Notes: generated from the sequence alone by a model not told the origin. Positions 1-8,293 are shown, counted from the first letter of the stretch. The stretch: 64,000 bases of DNA from JAVBLU01 sp031553225 (GCA_031553225.1 JAVBLU010000011.1:61145-125144); one strand, 5' to 3'. Made by a program: numbers and translations.

Positions 1-182
1 TCGCCCGCCACCGAGGCATGATCGTCTCCGGCTCGGCCGCCAAGACGCCCGGCGCGCTCTTTCGCATACGGCTGATCCTGCGCGAAACGCTGGGCTGGTG
101 TAAGATGTGGTTCACCCGTGAGGCTCCCGGCGCACCCCTCGTTCTGCCCAAAATAGAGGAGGAAGAGGAGGCCGGCGCATGA
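1..182 (+). CDS. C-terminal fragment of an unidentified protein
   Basis: An open frame enters from the left edge (first complete codon at base 3) and ends at the TGA at 180-182. That stop overlaps the ATG of the next gene as ATGA, the usual sign of translational coupling, so this is probably the end of a real gene. About 59 residues are visible. They include a hydrophobic/aromatic stretch (ETLGWCKMWF) and an acidic tail (EEEEEAGA). I recognise no domain and assign no function. Confidence 0.5.
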   Translation, partial: ARHRGMIVSGSAAKTPGALFRIRLILRETLGWCKMWFTREAPGAPLVLPKIEEEEEAGA

Positions 183-1312
183 GCGCGGAGGCGACGCTGT
201 ACAAAGGCACGCCCCTGATACAAACGCCGCGGCTTGTGCTGCGCAGGCCGAGCCTTGAGGACGCTCCGGACGTGTTCGCCTACTCCATGGACGAGCTGGT
301 GACGCGCTACACCTACATCGAGGAGCCCGGTGAGCTGAAGGCGACGCAGGCCATGCTTGCGGATACCCTAAACCGCCTGGACGAGGACCGCTTTGCCCGC
401 TGGCACATCGTGCCGCGCGGTACGGCCCGTGTGGTGGGGGCCATCCAGATCCGCTACACCGACCTGAGCGCGGGTGTGGCGGAGGTCGCCTACGTGCTTG
501 CGCGCGCGTGGTGGGGGCAGGGCATTGCCACCGAGGCGCTCGTCGCCGTGCGTGATTTCGCCTTCGATGTGATGGGGGTGCAGCGCCTGTGCGCCGACCA
601 CATCCTGCAGAACGCTGCCTCCGGCCGCGTGATGGCCAAGGCGGGCTTCCTTTTTGAGGGCGAGCTGCGCGACAGCAAGCTCATCAAGGGCGAGCTGCGC
701 ACCATGCGCGTGTACGGCATGCTGAGCGAGGACCGCAGGACGCCTGCCGACAAGGAACCGCCGCTCTTTCGCGGCTGTCCGCCCCTGTGCACGCCGCGGC
801 TGCTTCTGCGGCGGCTGTCCCACCGCGACGCCCCGGACGTGTTTGCCTATGCCTGCGATCCGGAGGTGACGCGATATCTTCCCTGGGCGCGCCACACGGA
901 TATGGCCGAGACGAACGCTTTCATCGCGTCCTCGGCCGCGGCCGTGGAGCGCGACGAGATCGCTGACTGGGGCATCGCCCTGCGCGCCACAAACCGCGTG
1001 ATTGGAACCATCGGCGTGGTGCGCTGCGACAGGGATCACGGCTGGGCCGAGATCGGGTACGTGCTGCAGCGCGATTTCTGGAACCAGGGCATCGCCACGG
1101 AGAGCTGCCGCGCGGTGCTGGGCTTTTGCTTCAACGAGGTCGGTTTTCACCGCGTGCAGGCCCGCTGCTGCACGGATAACGCTGCCTCCGCCCGCGTTAT
1201 GGAAAAAATAGGAATGAAGCGGGAGGGCGTGTCCCGGGAGGCGCGCCGTCTGAAGGGCGCCTTTGCGGACTACGCGCACTTTGCCATACTGCGCCGGGAA
1301 TACGCCCCGTAG
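179..1312 (+). CDS. Tandem-domain GNAT N-acetyltransferase (RimJ/RimL type)
   Basis: A 377-residue protein made of two consecutive GNAT domains, about residues 13-180 and 198-375. Each opens with a 'TPRLxLRR' strand and carries the acetyl-CoA-binding core seen in RimJ/RimL-like enzymes (WWGQGIATEA in the first, FWNQGIATES in the second), followed by 'NAASxRVMxKxGF/M'. The halves are clearly homologous, which points to an internal duplication. The family moves an acetyl group from acetyl-CoA to an amine, often a protein N-terminus; the substrate here is unknown. The start overlaps the stop of the preceding fragment (ATGA), so the two are probably one transcript. Confidence 0.9.
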   Translation: MSAEATLYKGTPLIQTPRLVLRRPSLEDAPDVFAYSMDELVTRYTYIEEPGELKATQAMLADTLNRLDEDRFARWHIVPRGTARVVGAIQIRYTDLSAGVAEVAYVLARAWWGQGIATEALVAVRDFAFDVMGVQRLCADHILQNAASGRVMAKAGFLFEGELRDSKLIKGELRTMRVYGMLSEDRRTPADKEPPLFRGCPPLCTPRLLLRRLSHRDAPDVFAYACDPEVTRYLPWARHTDMAETNAFIASSAAAVERDEIADWGIALRATNRVIGTIGVVRCDRDHGWAEIGYVLQRDFWNQGIATESCRAVLGFCFNEVGFHRVQARCCTDNAASARVMEKIGMKREGVSREARRLKGAFADYAHFAILRREYAP

Positions 1313-1338
1313 CGCAGCCGGCCGCCGTGGTATGAACG

Positions 1339-1371
1339 CACCCCCGCCGCATACATTTGCGGATGGGGGTG
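1339..1371 (+). promoter_or_regulatory. Hairpin that contains the ribosome-binding site of the metallopeptidase gene
   Basis: CACCCCC (1339-1345) pairs with GGGGGTG (1365-1371), and CCGCA (1347-1351) pairs with TGCGG (1358-1362) around a six-base loop. The 3' arm is the only good Shine-Dalgarno-like sequence for the TTG start at 1378. On a transcript reading through from the acetyltransferase gene the ribosome site would be folded away. The structure may also act as a weak terminator, although no U tract follows. Pairing is read from the sequence; the regulatory role is inferred. Confidence 0.5.
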
Positions 1372-1377
1372 TTGCCG

Positions 1378-2826
1378 TTGAAAAGGCGCATTTGGCCGCT
1401 GGCGCTCGCGCTGTGTTTGCTGCTCTCCGCCTGCGGCGTTCGCCCTGCCCGGGCGCAGGAGGGGCGGAGCCGCCACACGATCGACTGCCTGCTCAGCCTT
1501 TCGCCCGGCGGCGCGCCGCGCGTGGAGGCCGCGCACCGCATTGTGTACACGAACGGGACGGGCGGCACGCGCACGGACGTGTCGCTCAGCCTGTGGGCCA
1601 GCGCATATCAGACGCAGCAGACCGCGCCCTTCGAGCCGGCCTCCTTTTCCGACGCCTATCCCCAGGGATTCTCGGCGGGCGGCATCGACGTCCGCTCGGT
1701 TACGGCCGACGGCGTGGCCGCGCAGACCGCCATGGGGAACGGGCCGCACATGCTCGTGGCTCTGCCAAAGCCTCTGCCGCCGGGCGGCACGCTCACGCTG
1801 GAGCTGCGCTACCGCCTGACGCTGCCCTGCGCGCAGGGGCGGTATGGGTACGGCGAGAACACAATCAAGCTGCTCAACGCCTTTCCCCTGATTGACCCGT
1901 GGGACGGCGCGGCCTGGGTGCAGCACCCTTACGGCGCGGTCGGCGACCCGTTCGTGAGCGAGGTGGCCGACTTTGCGCTGCGCCTGCGCGCGCCCTCGGA
2001 TTTTCGCGTGTGCGCTACGGGCGAGACGGTACGTGAGGAGAACGACGCGGGGGTGTCCGCGTACCTGATTACCGCCGAGCGCGTACGGGACGTGGGCATC
2101 GTGCTCAGCCGCGACGCGGGATTGGCCCGGCGCGAGGTGGAGGGCGTGTGCGTGCTGTCCGTCGCACCGGACGATGAGAGCGCCGAGCGCGCACTGCAGA
2201 CCGCCGTCCAGTCGCTGCAGACGTTTGGCGGCCTGGCGGGCGCGTATCCCTACAAGACCTACACCGTGGTGGCGGCGGACTTTTTCATCGGCGGCATGGA
2301 GTACCCCGGCCTGTCGGTGGTGGACCGCGGCCTATACCGTGAGAGCCGCGCGGAGACGCTGGCCTTCGTTGTGGCGCACGAGACGGCGCACCAGTGGTTT
2401 TACGCTTTGACGGGGAGCGACCAAACCCTGCGGCCGTGGCTGGACGAGGCGCTCACCCAGCAGCTTACCTTGCGCTACTATGAGCTGGCGCAGGGTAAGG
2501 AAGGGTACGAGCGCGCCGTGCAGCGATTTGTGAGGCCGTACATCGCCCTGGCCGAACAGCCCGGCATGCCGCCCGTCAGCGCGCCGCTCGCCGAGTTTGC
2601 CGACAACGTGGCCTACGACGCGGTGGTGTACGAAAAGGGCAGCCTGCTTCTGGAGGAGCTGCGCGCGGCCATGGGCGCAAAGCGTTACGACCGATTCCTG
2701 CACGACTACGCCCTTGCGCACCGCTATCAAATCGCTACGGACAAAGATTTTTTTGCCGCCCTCGCCCGGTCCGCGGGCAAGCCCGCAGCCGAGCGCTTTG
2801 CGCGAGAGCTGGGCGAGCGCCCCTAG
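1378..2826 (+). CDS. M1-type zinc metallopeptidase lipoprotein
   Basis: A secreted gluzincin peptidase of about 482 residues. The zinc site is HETAH at residues 334-338 with the third ligand Glu357 in WLDEAL, giving the exact HEXXH-X18-E spacing of M1 aminopeptidases. The N-terminus is a lipoprotein signal with lipobox LSAC (lipidated Cys19), so the enzyme should sit on the outer face of the membrane. Earlier in-frame starts exist (TTG 1357, ATG 1363, GTG 1369). I chose TTG 1378 because GGGGGTG lies six bases upstream and the resulting signal peptide is compact. The region before the zinc site (about 35-260) is beta-rich, as in M1 N-domains. A GxMEN motif is not obvious; FIGGMEYPG (just before the zinc site) occupies its place. 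Substrate unknown. Confidence 0.85.
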   Translation: MKRRIWPLALALCLLLSACGVRPARAQEGRSRHTIDCLLSLSPGGAPRVEAAHRIVYTNGTGGTRTDVSLSLWASAYQTQQTAPFEPASFSDAYPQGFSAGGIDVRSVTADGVAAQTAMGNGPHMLVALPKPLPPGGTLTLELRYRLTLPCAQGRYGYGENTIKLLNAFPLIDPWDGAAWVQHPYGAVGDPFVSEVADFALRLRAPSDFRVCATGETVREENDAGVSAYLITAERVRDVGIVLSRDAGLARREVEGVCVLSVAPDDESAERALQTAVQSLQTFGGLAGAYPYKTYTVVAADFFIGGMEYPGLSVVDRGLYRESRAETLAFVVAHETAHQWFYALTGSDQTLRPWLDEALTQQLTLRYYELAQGKEGYERAVQRFVRPYIALAEQPGMPPVSAPLAEFADNVAYDAVVYEKGSLLLEELRAAMGAKRYDRFLHDYALAHRYQIATDKDFFAALARSAGKPAAERFARELGERP

Positions 2827-2920
2827 GCGGTCTAAGGGCGGCGGCACGCCCGCCGTGCGGGCTATACCGACGGTACGGCCGCGGCCGGGCGCTCCGGCCT
2901 GGCATGACCAATGGACAATC

Positions 2921-2987
2921 GCCTCCCCGCCCCGGCGGAGCTGCCGGGGAAGGGAGGCGCCTGCCGCGTTCGGGCAGCAAACCCTCC
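2921..2987 (+). other. Two mutually exclusive stem-loops in the gap before the lipoate ligase gene
   Basis: Stem A pairs GCCTCCC (2921-2927) with GGGAGGC (2952-2958), and inside it CCCCGGC (2930-2936) with GCCGGGG (2943-2949). Stem B pairs GGAGG (2953-2957) with CCTCC (2983-2987), enclosing CTGCC (2961-2965) paired with GGCAG (2973-2977). Both stems need 2953-2957, so they cannot form together. The element lies between the metallopeptidase stop and the lplA promoter. It may be a terminator or an attenuator, or it may reflect high GC content. I match it to no known RNA family. Confidence 0.3.
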
Positions 2988-3058
2988 TAAAACCGCCGCT
3001 GCACGTCACGCGAGCGTACCTGGCGGCCTGTACGGCTTTGGCATGCGCGGCCGGCGTG

Positions 3059-3087
3059 ATGACAGCGCCGGCCGCATCTGGTATACT
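3059..3087 (+). promoter_or_regulatory. Sigma-A-type promoter for lplA
   Basis: ATGACA (3059-3064) and TATACT (3082-3087) are separated by 17 bp, about 25 bp upstream of the lplA start. Both boxes differ from consensus at one position. Confidence 0.65.
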
Positions 3088-3111
3088 CGGGGGCGTACAA
3101 GGAGGTACCGC

Positions 3112-4104
3112 ATGCCGAACCGTATTTTTCTTCTGAACGGCCTTCACCCGCACGTCAACCTGTCCCTGGAAGAATCGCTTCTTGCCGCCGTGCCGTCCGG
3201 CGGCCTTTGGTTGTTGCTCTGGCAGAACGAGCGCACGGTGGTCATCGGCCGCAACCAGAACGCCTGGCGCGAGTGCCGGGTGGAGCAGCTGCGCGCGGAG
3301 GGCGGCCTGCTTGCGCGCCGCATCTCGGGCGGCGGGGCCGTGTACCACGACGGCGGCAACCTAAACTTCTCGTTTTTGTGGGGCGGGCCGTACGACGAGG
3401 CGCACGACAACCACATCCTTATGGCCGCGCTCAGCCGACTGGGCGTCGCCGTACGCGCGGGCGGCCGGAACGACTTAACGCTGGAGGACGGCCGCAAGTG
3501 CTCCGGCCATGCCTACCACAACGGGCGGGAGGCGTCGCTCCACCATGGGACACTTTTGTGCCGCACGAACACGGAAAACGCCGCGCGCTATCTGACCCCG
3601 CCTGCGGCTAAGCTGGCGGCCAAGGGCGTGGCGTCCGTACGCGCGCGCATCGCCAACCTGAGCGACGTGCGGGCGGACGTGAGCGTGTCCCAGGTGATTC
3701 AAGCACTGGCGGAGGAGTTCCGCGCGGCCTACCCGGGCGCGCCGACCATCACCGACCCTTTCGCGGTCGTGGACCGCACGGTGTTTGACCGCGCGCTGGA
3801 GCGCCACAGCAGCGACGCCTGGCAGCTGGGCGAGAGCCCGGCCATGTCCGTGCAGATCGAGCGCCGGTTCAGCTTCGGCGGGCTTGCCTTGGGCTTTTTG
3901 GTGGAGCAGGGACGCGTGCGCGCATGCACCGCCGAATCGGACGCGCTGGACGCGCCCGGCGTTCAGGCTCTGGCGCATACCCTGATCGGCGCGGATTTCA
4001 CGCCCTCCGCGCTTGCGCGGCGCGCGCGCGAGCTGTTCACCAGCGGGCCGCACGCCCTGCCCGCGCAGGAGATCGCCGAGTGGCTGCAAGACGAGCGCAT
4101 TTAA
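3112..4104 (+). CDS. lplA: Lipoate-protein ligase A
   Basis: Activates free lipoate with ATP to lipoyl-AMP and attaches it to the lysine of 2-oxoacid dehydrogenase E2 subunits or glycine-cleavage H protein. The 330-residue length fits the LplA family. Family signatures are present: RRISGGGAVYHDGGNLNFSF (lipoate/ATP pocket), then NDLTLEDGRKCSG with the conserved lysine, then HHGTLL. The last ~90 residues form the usual C-terminal accessory region. The frame is open further upstream, but ATG 3112 has AAGGAGG just before it and a good promoter at 3059-3087. No lipoyl-dependent complex lies nearby, so the acceptor is not visible here. The HHGTLL and GGGAVYHD signatures favour a ligase over the related LipM/LipL octanoyltransferases. 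Confidence 0.9.
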   Translation: MPNRIFLLNGLHPHVNLSLEESLLAAVPSGGLWLLLWQNERTVVIGRNQNAWRECRVEQLRAEGGLLARRISGGGAVYHDGGNLNFSFLWGGPYDEAHDNHILMAALSRLGVAVRAGGRNDLTLEDGRKCSGHAYHNGREASLHHGTLLCRTNTENAARYLTPPAAKLAAKGVASVRARIANLSDVRADVSVSQVIQALAEEFRAAYPGAPTITDPFAVVDRTVFDRALERHSSDAWQLGESPAMSVQIERRFSFGGLALGFLVEQGRVRACTAESDALDAPGVQALAHTLIGADFTPSALARRARELFTSGPHALPAQEIAEWLQDERI

Positions 4105-4124
4105 GATGTGCCATGGCGCATCTT
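4103..4124. promoter_or_regulatory. Near-perfect 22-bp palindrome after lplA, touching the next -35 box
   Basis: AAGATGTGCCATGGCGCATCTT is self-complementary except for one T:G position per arm. It begins inside the lplA stop codon and ends on the first bases of the -35 box TTGCCG (4123-4128). It could be an operator for the downstream gene or the lplA terminator stem. No U tract follows, which slightly favours an operator. Confidence 0.4.
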
Positions 4125-4151
4125 GCCGAACTGCCGTTTCTTTGGTAAAAT
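4123..4151 (+). promoter_or_regulatory. Sigma-A-type promoter for the membrane protein at 4187
   Basis: TTGCCG (4123-4128) and TAAAAT (4146-4151) with a 17-bp spacer, 35 bp before the ATG. Confidence 0.6.
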
Positions 4152-4186
4152 AACGCGGATTATTAAGAAGTAACGGAGGAAAAGCA

Positions 4187-5140
4187 ATGCCCTCGAGGAT
4201 GGCCCAGGATATGGGGTGGAAGGACGAGAGCGGCGGCGTGTTCGGCGAACACGCCGGCGTTTTGTACACGCTGCGCAATGTGTATCATTCCCGGTACGAC
4301 ACGCGCCTGCATGTTTTTCTGCTGCTGCCCGGTCTTACGGACGAGCAGCGCGCGGCTTTCGTGCAAGAGCTGAAGGACAGCCGCAAGCAGATGCGCAACA
4401 ACGGCGCGGCCTTTGTGGGCGACGAGATGGACATCGACGTGGGCGGTTTTTACCGCACGGGCTTTACCGGGCGGCTGAAGACCGAGAAACTGCGCGAGTT
4501 CCTCGGCTATTTGTCCTCCTACATCGCCGAGCAGCGCCTCTGCAGCCCGGGCGCGTGCTACGTGTGCGGTGGCGCAAGCGCCGACGCCTTCGCCCTGCGC
4601 GGCCTGACCGCCGCGCACATCCACGACGCCTGCTATGACAAGTTGGTGAGCGATATGGCCGAGCAGAAGGCCCAGTACCGCTCACCGGCCGATAAACGGT
4701 ATCTGCGCGGCCTGCTGGTGGCCCTGCTCTTCGCGCTTGTGGCGGCGGCCATTCACACCATCGTTTACCCCATCGCCGGGGAATATATCGGCTTTGGCGG
4801 CATTACCGCGATCCTCATCGGCTGGGGCGCGGCTTGGGGGTACCGCGTAGGCGGCGGGAAAGCCGGGCCCCTCACCCTGCCCGTTCTGCTGCTCGTGTGG
4901 CTTGCGTCCCTGGGCCTGTTTGCCTTCGTCCTGGACTCCGCTTACGTGCTGTACCAGATGGGCGAAGCGGTCACCGCGGCGAACATCCTCGACATCAACG
5001 CCGGATGGGCCACGGAGGACATGCTGCCTTTTCTGGCGTACAACGGCCTGTTCTCCTTCGGCGCGCTGCTTGCGGGCTTTGCATGGCTGCGCGAAAAGGT
5101 GAAGGCCGCCCTGCCCTCGCGCGTCAAACGCATCGTGTAA
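4187..5140 (+). CDS. Putative membrane protein with an N-terminal cytosolic domain and a Cys/His motif
   Basis: A 317-residue protein I cannot place in a named family. Residues 1-160 are soluble and mixed alpha/beta. Around 124-150 there is a possible metal site, CSPGACYVCGG followed by HIHDAC. Residues ~168-305 hold four or five hydrophobic segments with glycine-rich turns, ending in a basic tail (SRVKRIV) that suggests a cytosolic C-terminus. The start has GGAGG seven to eight bases upstream. The gene has its own promoter and is followed by a terminator at 5180-5213, so it appears monocistronic. No function is assigned. Confidence 0.75.
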   Translation: MPSRMAQDMGWKDESGGVFGEHAGVLYTLRNVYHSRYDTRLHVFLLLPGLTDEQRAAFVQELKDSRKQMRNNGAAFVGDEMDIDVGGFYRTGFTGRLKTEKLREFLGYLSSYIAEQRLCSPGACYVCGGASADAFALRGLTAAHIHDACYDKLVSDMAEQKAQYRSPADKRYLRGLLVALLFALVAAAIHTIVYPIAGEYIGFGGITAILIGWGAAWGYRVGGGKAGPLTLPVLLLVWLASLGLFAFVLDSAYVLYQMGEAVTAANILDINAGWATEDMLPFLAYNGLFSFGALLAGFAWLREKVKAALPSRVKRIV

Positions 5141-5179
5141 CCGGGCTGTCAGTGCCCCTGCTTTCCAAAGGGTTCGCAT

Positions 5180-5213
5180 AAAAAGTCCGCCGAGCGGATG
5201 CTCTGCGGGCTTT
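5180..5213. terminator. Bidirectional terminator between convergent genes
   Basis: AAAGTCCGC (5182-5190) pairs with GCGGGCTTT (5205-5213), allowing one G-U pair, with an inner GAGC/GCTC stem. Five A's at 5180-5184 give a U tract for leftward transcription and CTTTGTT serves rightward transcription. Confidence 0.7.
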
Positions 5214-5236
5214 GTTATGCCTTCGGACGCCGGGTT

Positions 5237-5977
5237 TTACGGCGGCTTGGCGCAATGCTTGTTCATCCACAGCTGCGCGGCGGCGATGCGCTCGCCCACA
5301 TGGCCCGTGTGTCCGCCCGGGTGCCATACCAAATCGTGCGCCCAAACGAGCGCAGAGGATGCCATACACGCCGCTGCCTGCCGCGTCGCCTCGCCCACCT
5401 GCCGGAACAGCGGGTGGCGTGCGTGCTCCTCGCGCTGGCCAAGGCTCAAATACGCCGCGCAGGGTCCCTTCGGAGCGCGCGCGGCCAGATACGCTGTGAA
5501 GCCTTCGTACCACAGCGACCCGGAGCAGCTGGCGCACACGGCGAAGGTGTCCGTCTCGTGCACGGCCCACAGGGCGAACAGCCCGGCCATCGAGTAGCCC
5601 AGAATGCCCCGCGGCCCGCCCCGCACGGCGGGAACGGCCCCCTGCGCGGCGGGCAGCACATCCTCCCTCACGATGCGCAGCGTGTGCGCCGCGCCGCCGG
5701 AAAAACCCGCGTGCCCTGGCGTCATGGGCGGCGCGGGCCAAGGCGAGAGCGCGTTCTCCCAATCGGGCATATTCAGCGTGCACAGCGCAAATGGCCGTGC
5801 GTGACCGTCCGCCACTAGGCCGTCCAGCCGCTCGTGCTGGCCCGACAACAAATCGTCCGGCTCCCCGAAAAAAGGCATGACGAACAGCGGCGCGGCCGTC
5901 GCCCCCTGCAGCGCGCCAAACGCGTGAACGCGGCAGGATATCCCGCTCGCGTAGAAAGCCGCAACACTGCTGTGCAT
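5237..5977 (-). CDS. Alpha/beta-hydrolase esterase (esterase D/IroE-like)
   Basis: A 246-residue cytosolic hydrolase. The nucleophile elbow is GYSMAG with Ser129. A candidate acidic residue lies in the strand-loop LSLGQREEHA and the catalytic histidine in the HPGGHTGH stretch near the C-terminus. This order (G-x-S-x-G, LSxGxxE, GxH) is typical of the putative esterases related to enterochelin esterase and S-formylglutathione hydrolase. There is no signal peptide. No Shine-Dalgarno precedes the ATG. Instead a strong promoter places the transcription start at or beside the A of the ATG, so the mRNA is probably leaderless. It is a single gene ending at the shared terminator. Substrate unknown. 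Confidence 0.8.
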   Translation of the reverse strand: MHSSVAAFYASGISCRVHAFGALQGATAAPLFVMPFFGEPDDLLSGQHERLDGLVADGHARPFALCTLNMPDWENALSPWPAPPMTPGHAGFSGGAAHTLRIVREDVLPAAQGAVPAVRGGPRGILGYSMAGLFALWAVHETDTFAVCASCSGSLWYEGFTAYLAARAPKGPCAAYLSLGQREEHARHPLFRQVGEATRQAAACMASSALVWAHDLVWHPGGHTGHVGERIAAAQLWMNKHCAKPP

Positions 5978-5983
5978 GCAAGA

Positions 5984-6012
5984 ATTGTACCATCATTCCC
6001 GCCGCATGCCAA
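5984..6012 (-). promoter_or_regulatory. Promoter giving a leaderless esterase mRNA
   Basis: On the minus strand TTGGCA (6012-6007) and TACAAT (5989-5984) have a 17-bp spacer. Only six bases separate the -10 box from the ATG at 5977, so the expected start point is the start codon itself. Confidence 0.65.
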
Positions 6013-6136
6013 TACCTCGCCCGCCGCCATACCAACCCGCTTGCGGATGGCGCCTGGAAGGATGCGGATGGGGAAGCCGTCGGCCTTCGCTCTTGGCCGT
6101 GCGCACCTGCCGAAACCCGGGGCCGAGCGCATATCG

Positions 6137-6167
6137 AAAGGCCCGCGGCGTCGCGCCGCAGGCCTTT
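6137..6167 (-). terminator. Terminator of the chemoreceptor gene
   Basis: AAAGGCC (6137-6143) pairs with GGCCTTT (6161-6167), and GCGGCG pairs with CGCCGC inside around a TCG loop. It lies 15 bp past the chemoreceptor stop. The U tract is short. Confidence 0.6.
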
Positions 6168-6181
6168 GTTGTGCGTCCGGT

Positions 6182-8293
6182 TTAGTAGTGCGCAGGGGGC
6201 GGCAGGTTCCGTCGGCCGGAACGGCCTGAGGGCAGCGCGGCGGGTGCGTCCCCCATCAGACGGTAGTGAGCGATCAGCTGCTGCAGGTTTTCGGCCTGCA
6301 CGGCCGTGACCGAGCTTGCGGATGCACATTCCTCGGCCGTGGCGGTGTTGTTCTGCACCACTTTGGCGATCTCGCCGATGGCTACGTTCACCTGTTTGAT
6401 GGCGTGGGCCTGCTCGTCGGAGGCGCGGCTGATGTCGTTCATCAGATCCTGGGTGCTGCGCGCGTGCTCGTCCACCTCGGTGAAGGCTTTCTTTGTCTGT
6501 TTCGCCACGCTCACGCCGTCCCGCGCGCGCTGTACGGACTGGGCGATGATTGTGTTGCTCTCGCGCGCCGCGTTCTGCGCGCGTGTGGCCAGGTCCTTCA
6601 CCTCGTCGGCCACGATGGCGAAGCCCCGGCCGTGTTGCCCGGCGTGGGCGGCCTCCACGGAGGCGTTCAGCGCGAGGATGTTCGTCTGGAAAGCGATGTC
6701 CTCGATGGCGTGCATGATGTTGGCCAGCGCCTGGGAGGATTCGTCGATCGTCTGCACGATGTCCATCAGGTGGTCCATACGCTCGGTGGACACGCCGATG
6801 ACGGCCTTGGTCTCGTTTGTGGCGGCCGTGGCATGCGCGGCGCGTTCGGCGTTTTCCTCCGTCTTGCGGGCGATCTCGCTGATTGTGGCGGAGATCTCCT
6901 CTATCGCCCCGGCCTGTTCGGTCGCGCCCTGCGCCAGCTCCTGTGAGCCGTTGGCGATCTGCTGGGAGGAGGAGGCCACCTCGTTGGAGGAGGTTCTGAT
7001 GGCCCCGATGAGCTCGCTGACGGATGTCACCGTGGCGTTCAGGCCGGAGACGATGTTGCGGTAGCCGCCCTTGTAGGCGCTCTCGTCGGCGGGCGTGTCC
7101 AGCCGCCCCTCGGCGATGTTCGAGGAGAGCTGCTGGGCGTCCTGCACGATGCCGTCCACGGTGTTGCGCACGTTGAGGAACGCGCCGGCCAGCTGGGCGA
7201 CCTCGTCCTTGCCCTTCACCTGAACGTCGACGGACGTGTTGCCAGAGGACAGCTCGTTGGCTACGTGCGCAAGGCCGCGTACCGGGCGCGTGATGGAGGT
7301 GGCCACGTACAAAACGAGCAGCGTGATGAACAAAAACACCAGCCCGAAGGCGACGATAATGACGCTGCGCAGCTGCGTGACGGGCTGCAGGGCCAACTGC
7401 ATCGGCACGCTGACCTGTGCGGACCATGTTTCGGCCGAGCCGTTCATGCGCAGGGGCATGTACATGGTCAGCCAGCCGTCCTTCTCCTCTTCAAAGCCGC
7501 GGCCCTCCACGATGGCCGAGCGGGCGGCCTCGTCCTCGATGGGCGAGGCAAGCTTGGCCGAATCGGGATGGGTGACATATACGCCGTCATTGGAGATGAG
7601 GCGCACGTAGCCCTCCCCATAGGGGTGCATGGCGTTAATCGACTCGTTGAGCGTGTCAAGGGCCAGATCGAACCCCACGACGCCCCGCATCTCGCCGTTT
7701 GAGCCGATGGGCATGCAGATGCTTGTCATCAGGATCTGCTTGCCGAACACGATGTCCAGGTACGGCTCCATCAGCACGATTCGGCCGCTGCGCAGGGGCA
7801 GCTGATAAAAGTCCGCGCGATCGTCCGGCGCGTCGTACTCCGTAAGCACCTCGCGCTTGGCGTCCAAGCCGTCGTCGGAGGAGACCCAGTAATCGATGAA
7901 GCGCCCGGTGGCGTCGCCCAGCTCCTTGCCGGCATAGGCCGCGTCATTGTTGTCGTAGGCGTTCGGCTCCCACACGAGCCATCCGGACAGCACCGTGCCG
8001 TTGTGCTGCACAATGTCGTGGAGCATGTCGTCCACAACCTCGCGCGGGATGCCGCCTGCATCACGGATGGAAGCGATGTCGTCGGCGATCGTGCTTGCGA
8101 TTGAGGCCAGCTCGTCAAACTGCGCTTCCACGAGCAAAACGCTCTGCGTTGCCTCTCCGTCCACGGTGGAGCGTACTTCCGCTGTCATCATCGTGGTGGC
8201 GGTGCGCGACACGACGATCAGAAGCGGGACGAAGGAGATGATCAACGCTGCGATGATGAGTGCAAGCATACGCGTGCGTAAGCTACGAAACAC
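6182..8293 (-). CDS. Methyl-accepting chemotaxis protein with extracellular Cache-type sensor
   Basis: A 703-residue chemoreceptor. The first transmembrane helix is at about 10-32, followed by an extracellular sensor of ~275 residues resembling a double Cache domain (GWLVWEPNAYD, then GVVGFDLALDTL). The second membrane helix (about 310-332) leads into a HAMP domain and a long cytoplasmic coiled coil. The signalling tip is present (DIAFQTNILALNASVEAAHA), the region that contacts CheW and CheA. It starts at GTG with AGGGAGG seven bases upstream. The gap before it holds a motility-sigma-like promoter (8329-8356). No che or flagellar gene is in the window, so this is an orphan receptor; its ligand is unknown, though Cache domains commonly bind amino or organic acids. 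Confidence 0.93.
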   Translation of the reverse strand: MFRSLRTRMLALIIAALIISFVPLLIVVSRTATTMMTAEVRSTVDGEATQSVLLVEAQFDELASIASTIADDIASIRDAGGIPREVVDDMLHDIVQHNGTVLSGWLVWEPNAYDNNDAAYAGKELGDATGRFIDYWVSSDDGLDAKREVLTEYDAPDDRADFYQLPLRSGRIVLMEPYLDIVFGKQILMTSICMPIGSNGEMRGVVGFDLALDTLNESINAMHPYGEGYVRLISNDGVYVTHPDSAKLASPIEDEAARSAIVEGRGFEEEKDGWLTMYMPLRMNGSAETWSAQVSVPMQLALQPVTQLRSVIIVAFGLVFLFITLLVLYVATSITRPVRGLAHVANELSSGNTSVDVQVKGKDEVAQLAGAFLNVRNTVDGIVQDAQQLSSNIAEGRLDTPADESAYKGGYRNIVSGLNATVTSVSELIGAIRTSSNEVASSSQQIANGSQELAQGATEQAGAIEEISATISEIARKTEENAERAAHATAATNETKAVIGVSTERMDHLMDIVQTIDESSQALANIMHAIEDIAFQTNILALNASVEAAHAGQHGRGFAIVADEVKDLATRAQNAARESNTIIAQSVQRARDGVSVAKQTKKAFTEVDEHARSTQDLMNDISRASDEQAHAIKQVNVAIGEIAKVVQNNTATAEECASASSVTAVQAENLQQLIAHYRLMGDAPAALPSGRSGRRNLPPPAHY

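Noticed and set aside
2911..3111. Longer N-terminus for lipoate-protein ligase
   Set aside because: It would include the stem-loops and the promoter; ATG 3112 has AAGGAGG and matches the family start.
5124..7427. A 767-codon minus-strand frame overlapping the esterase and chemoreceptor genes
   Set aside because: It is in another frame of two clearly identified minus-strand genes and has no domain.
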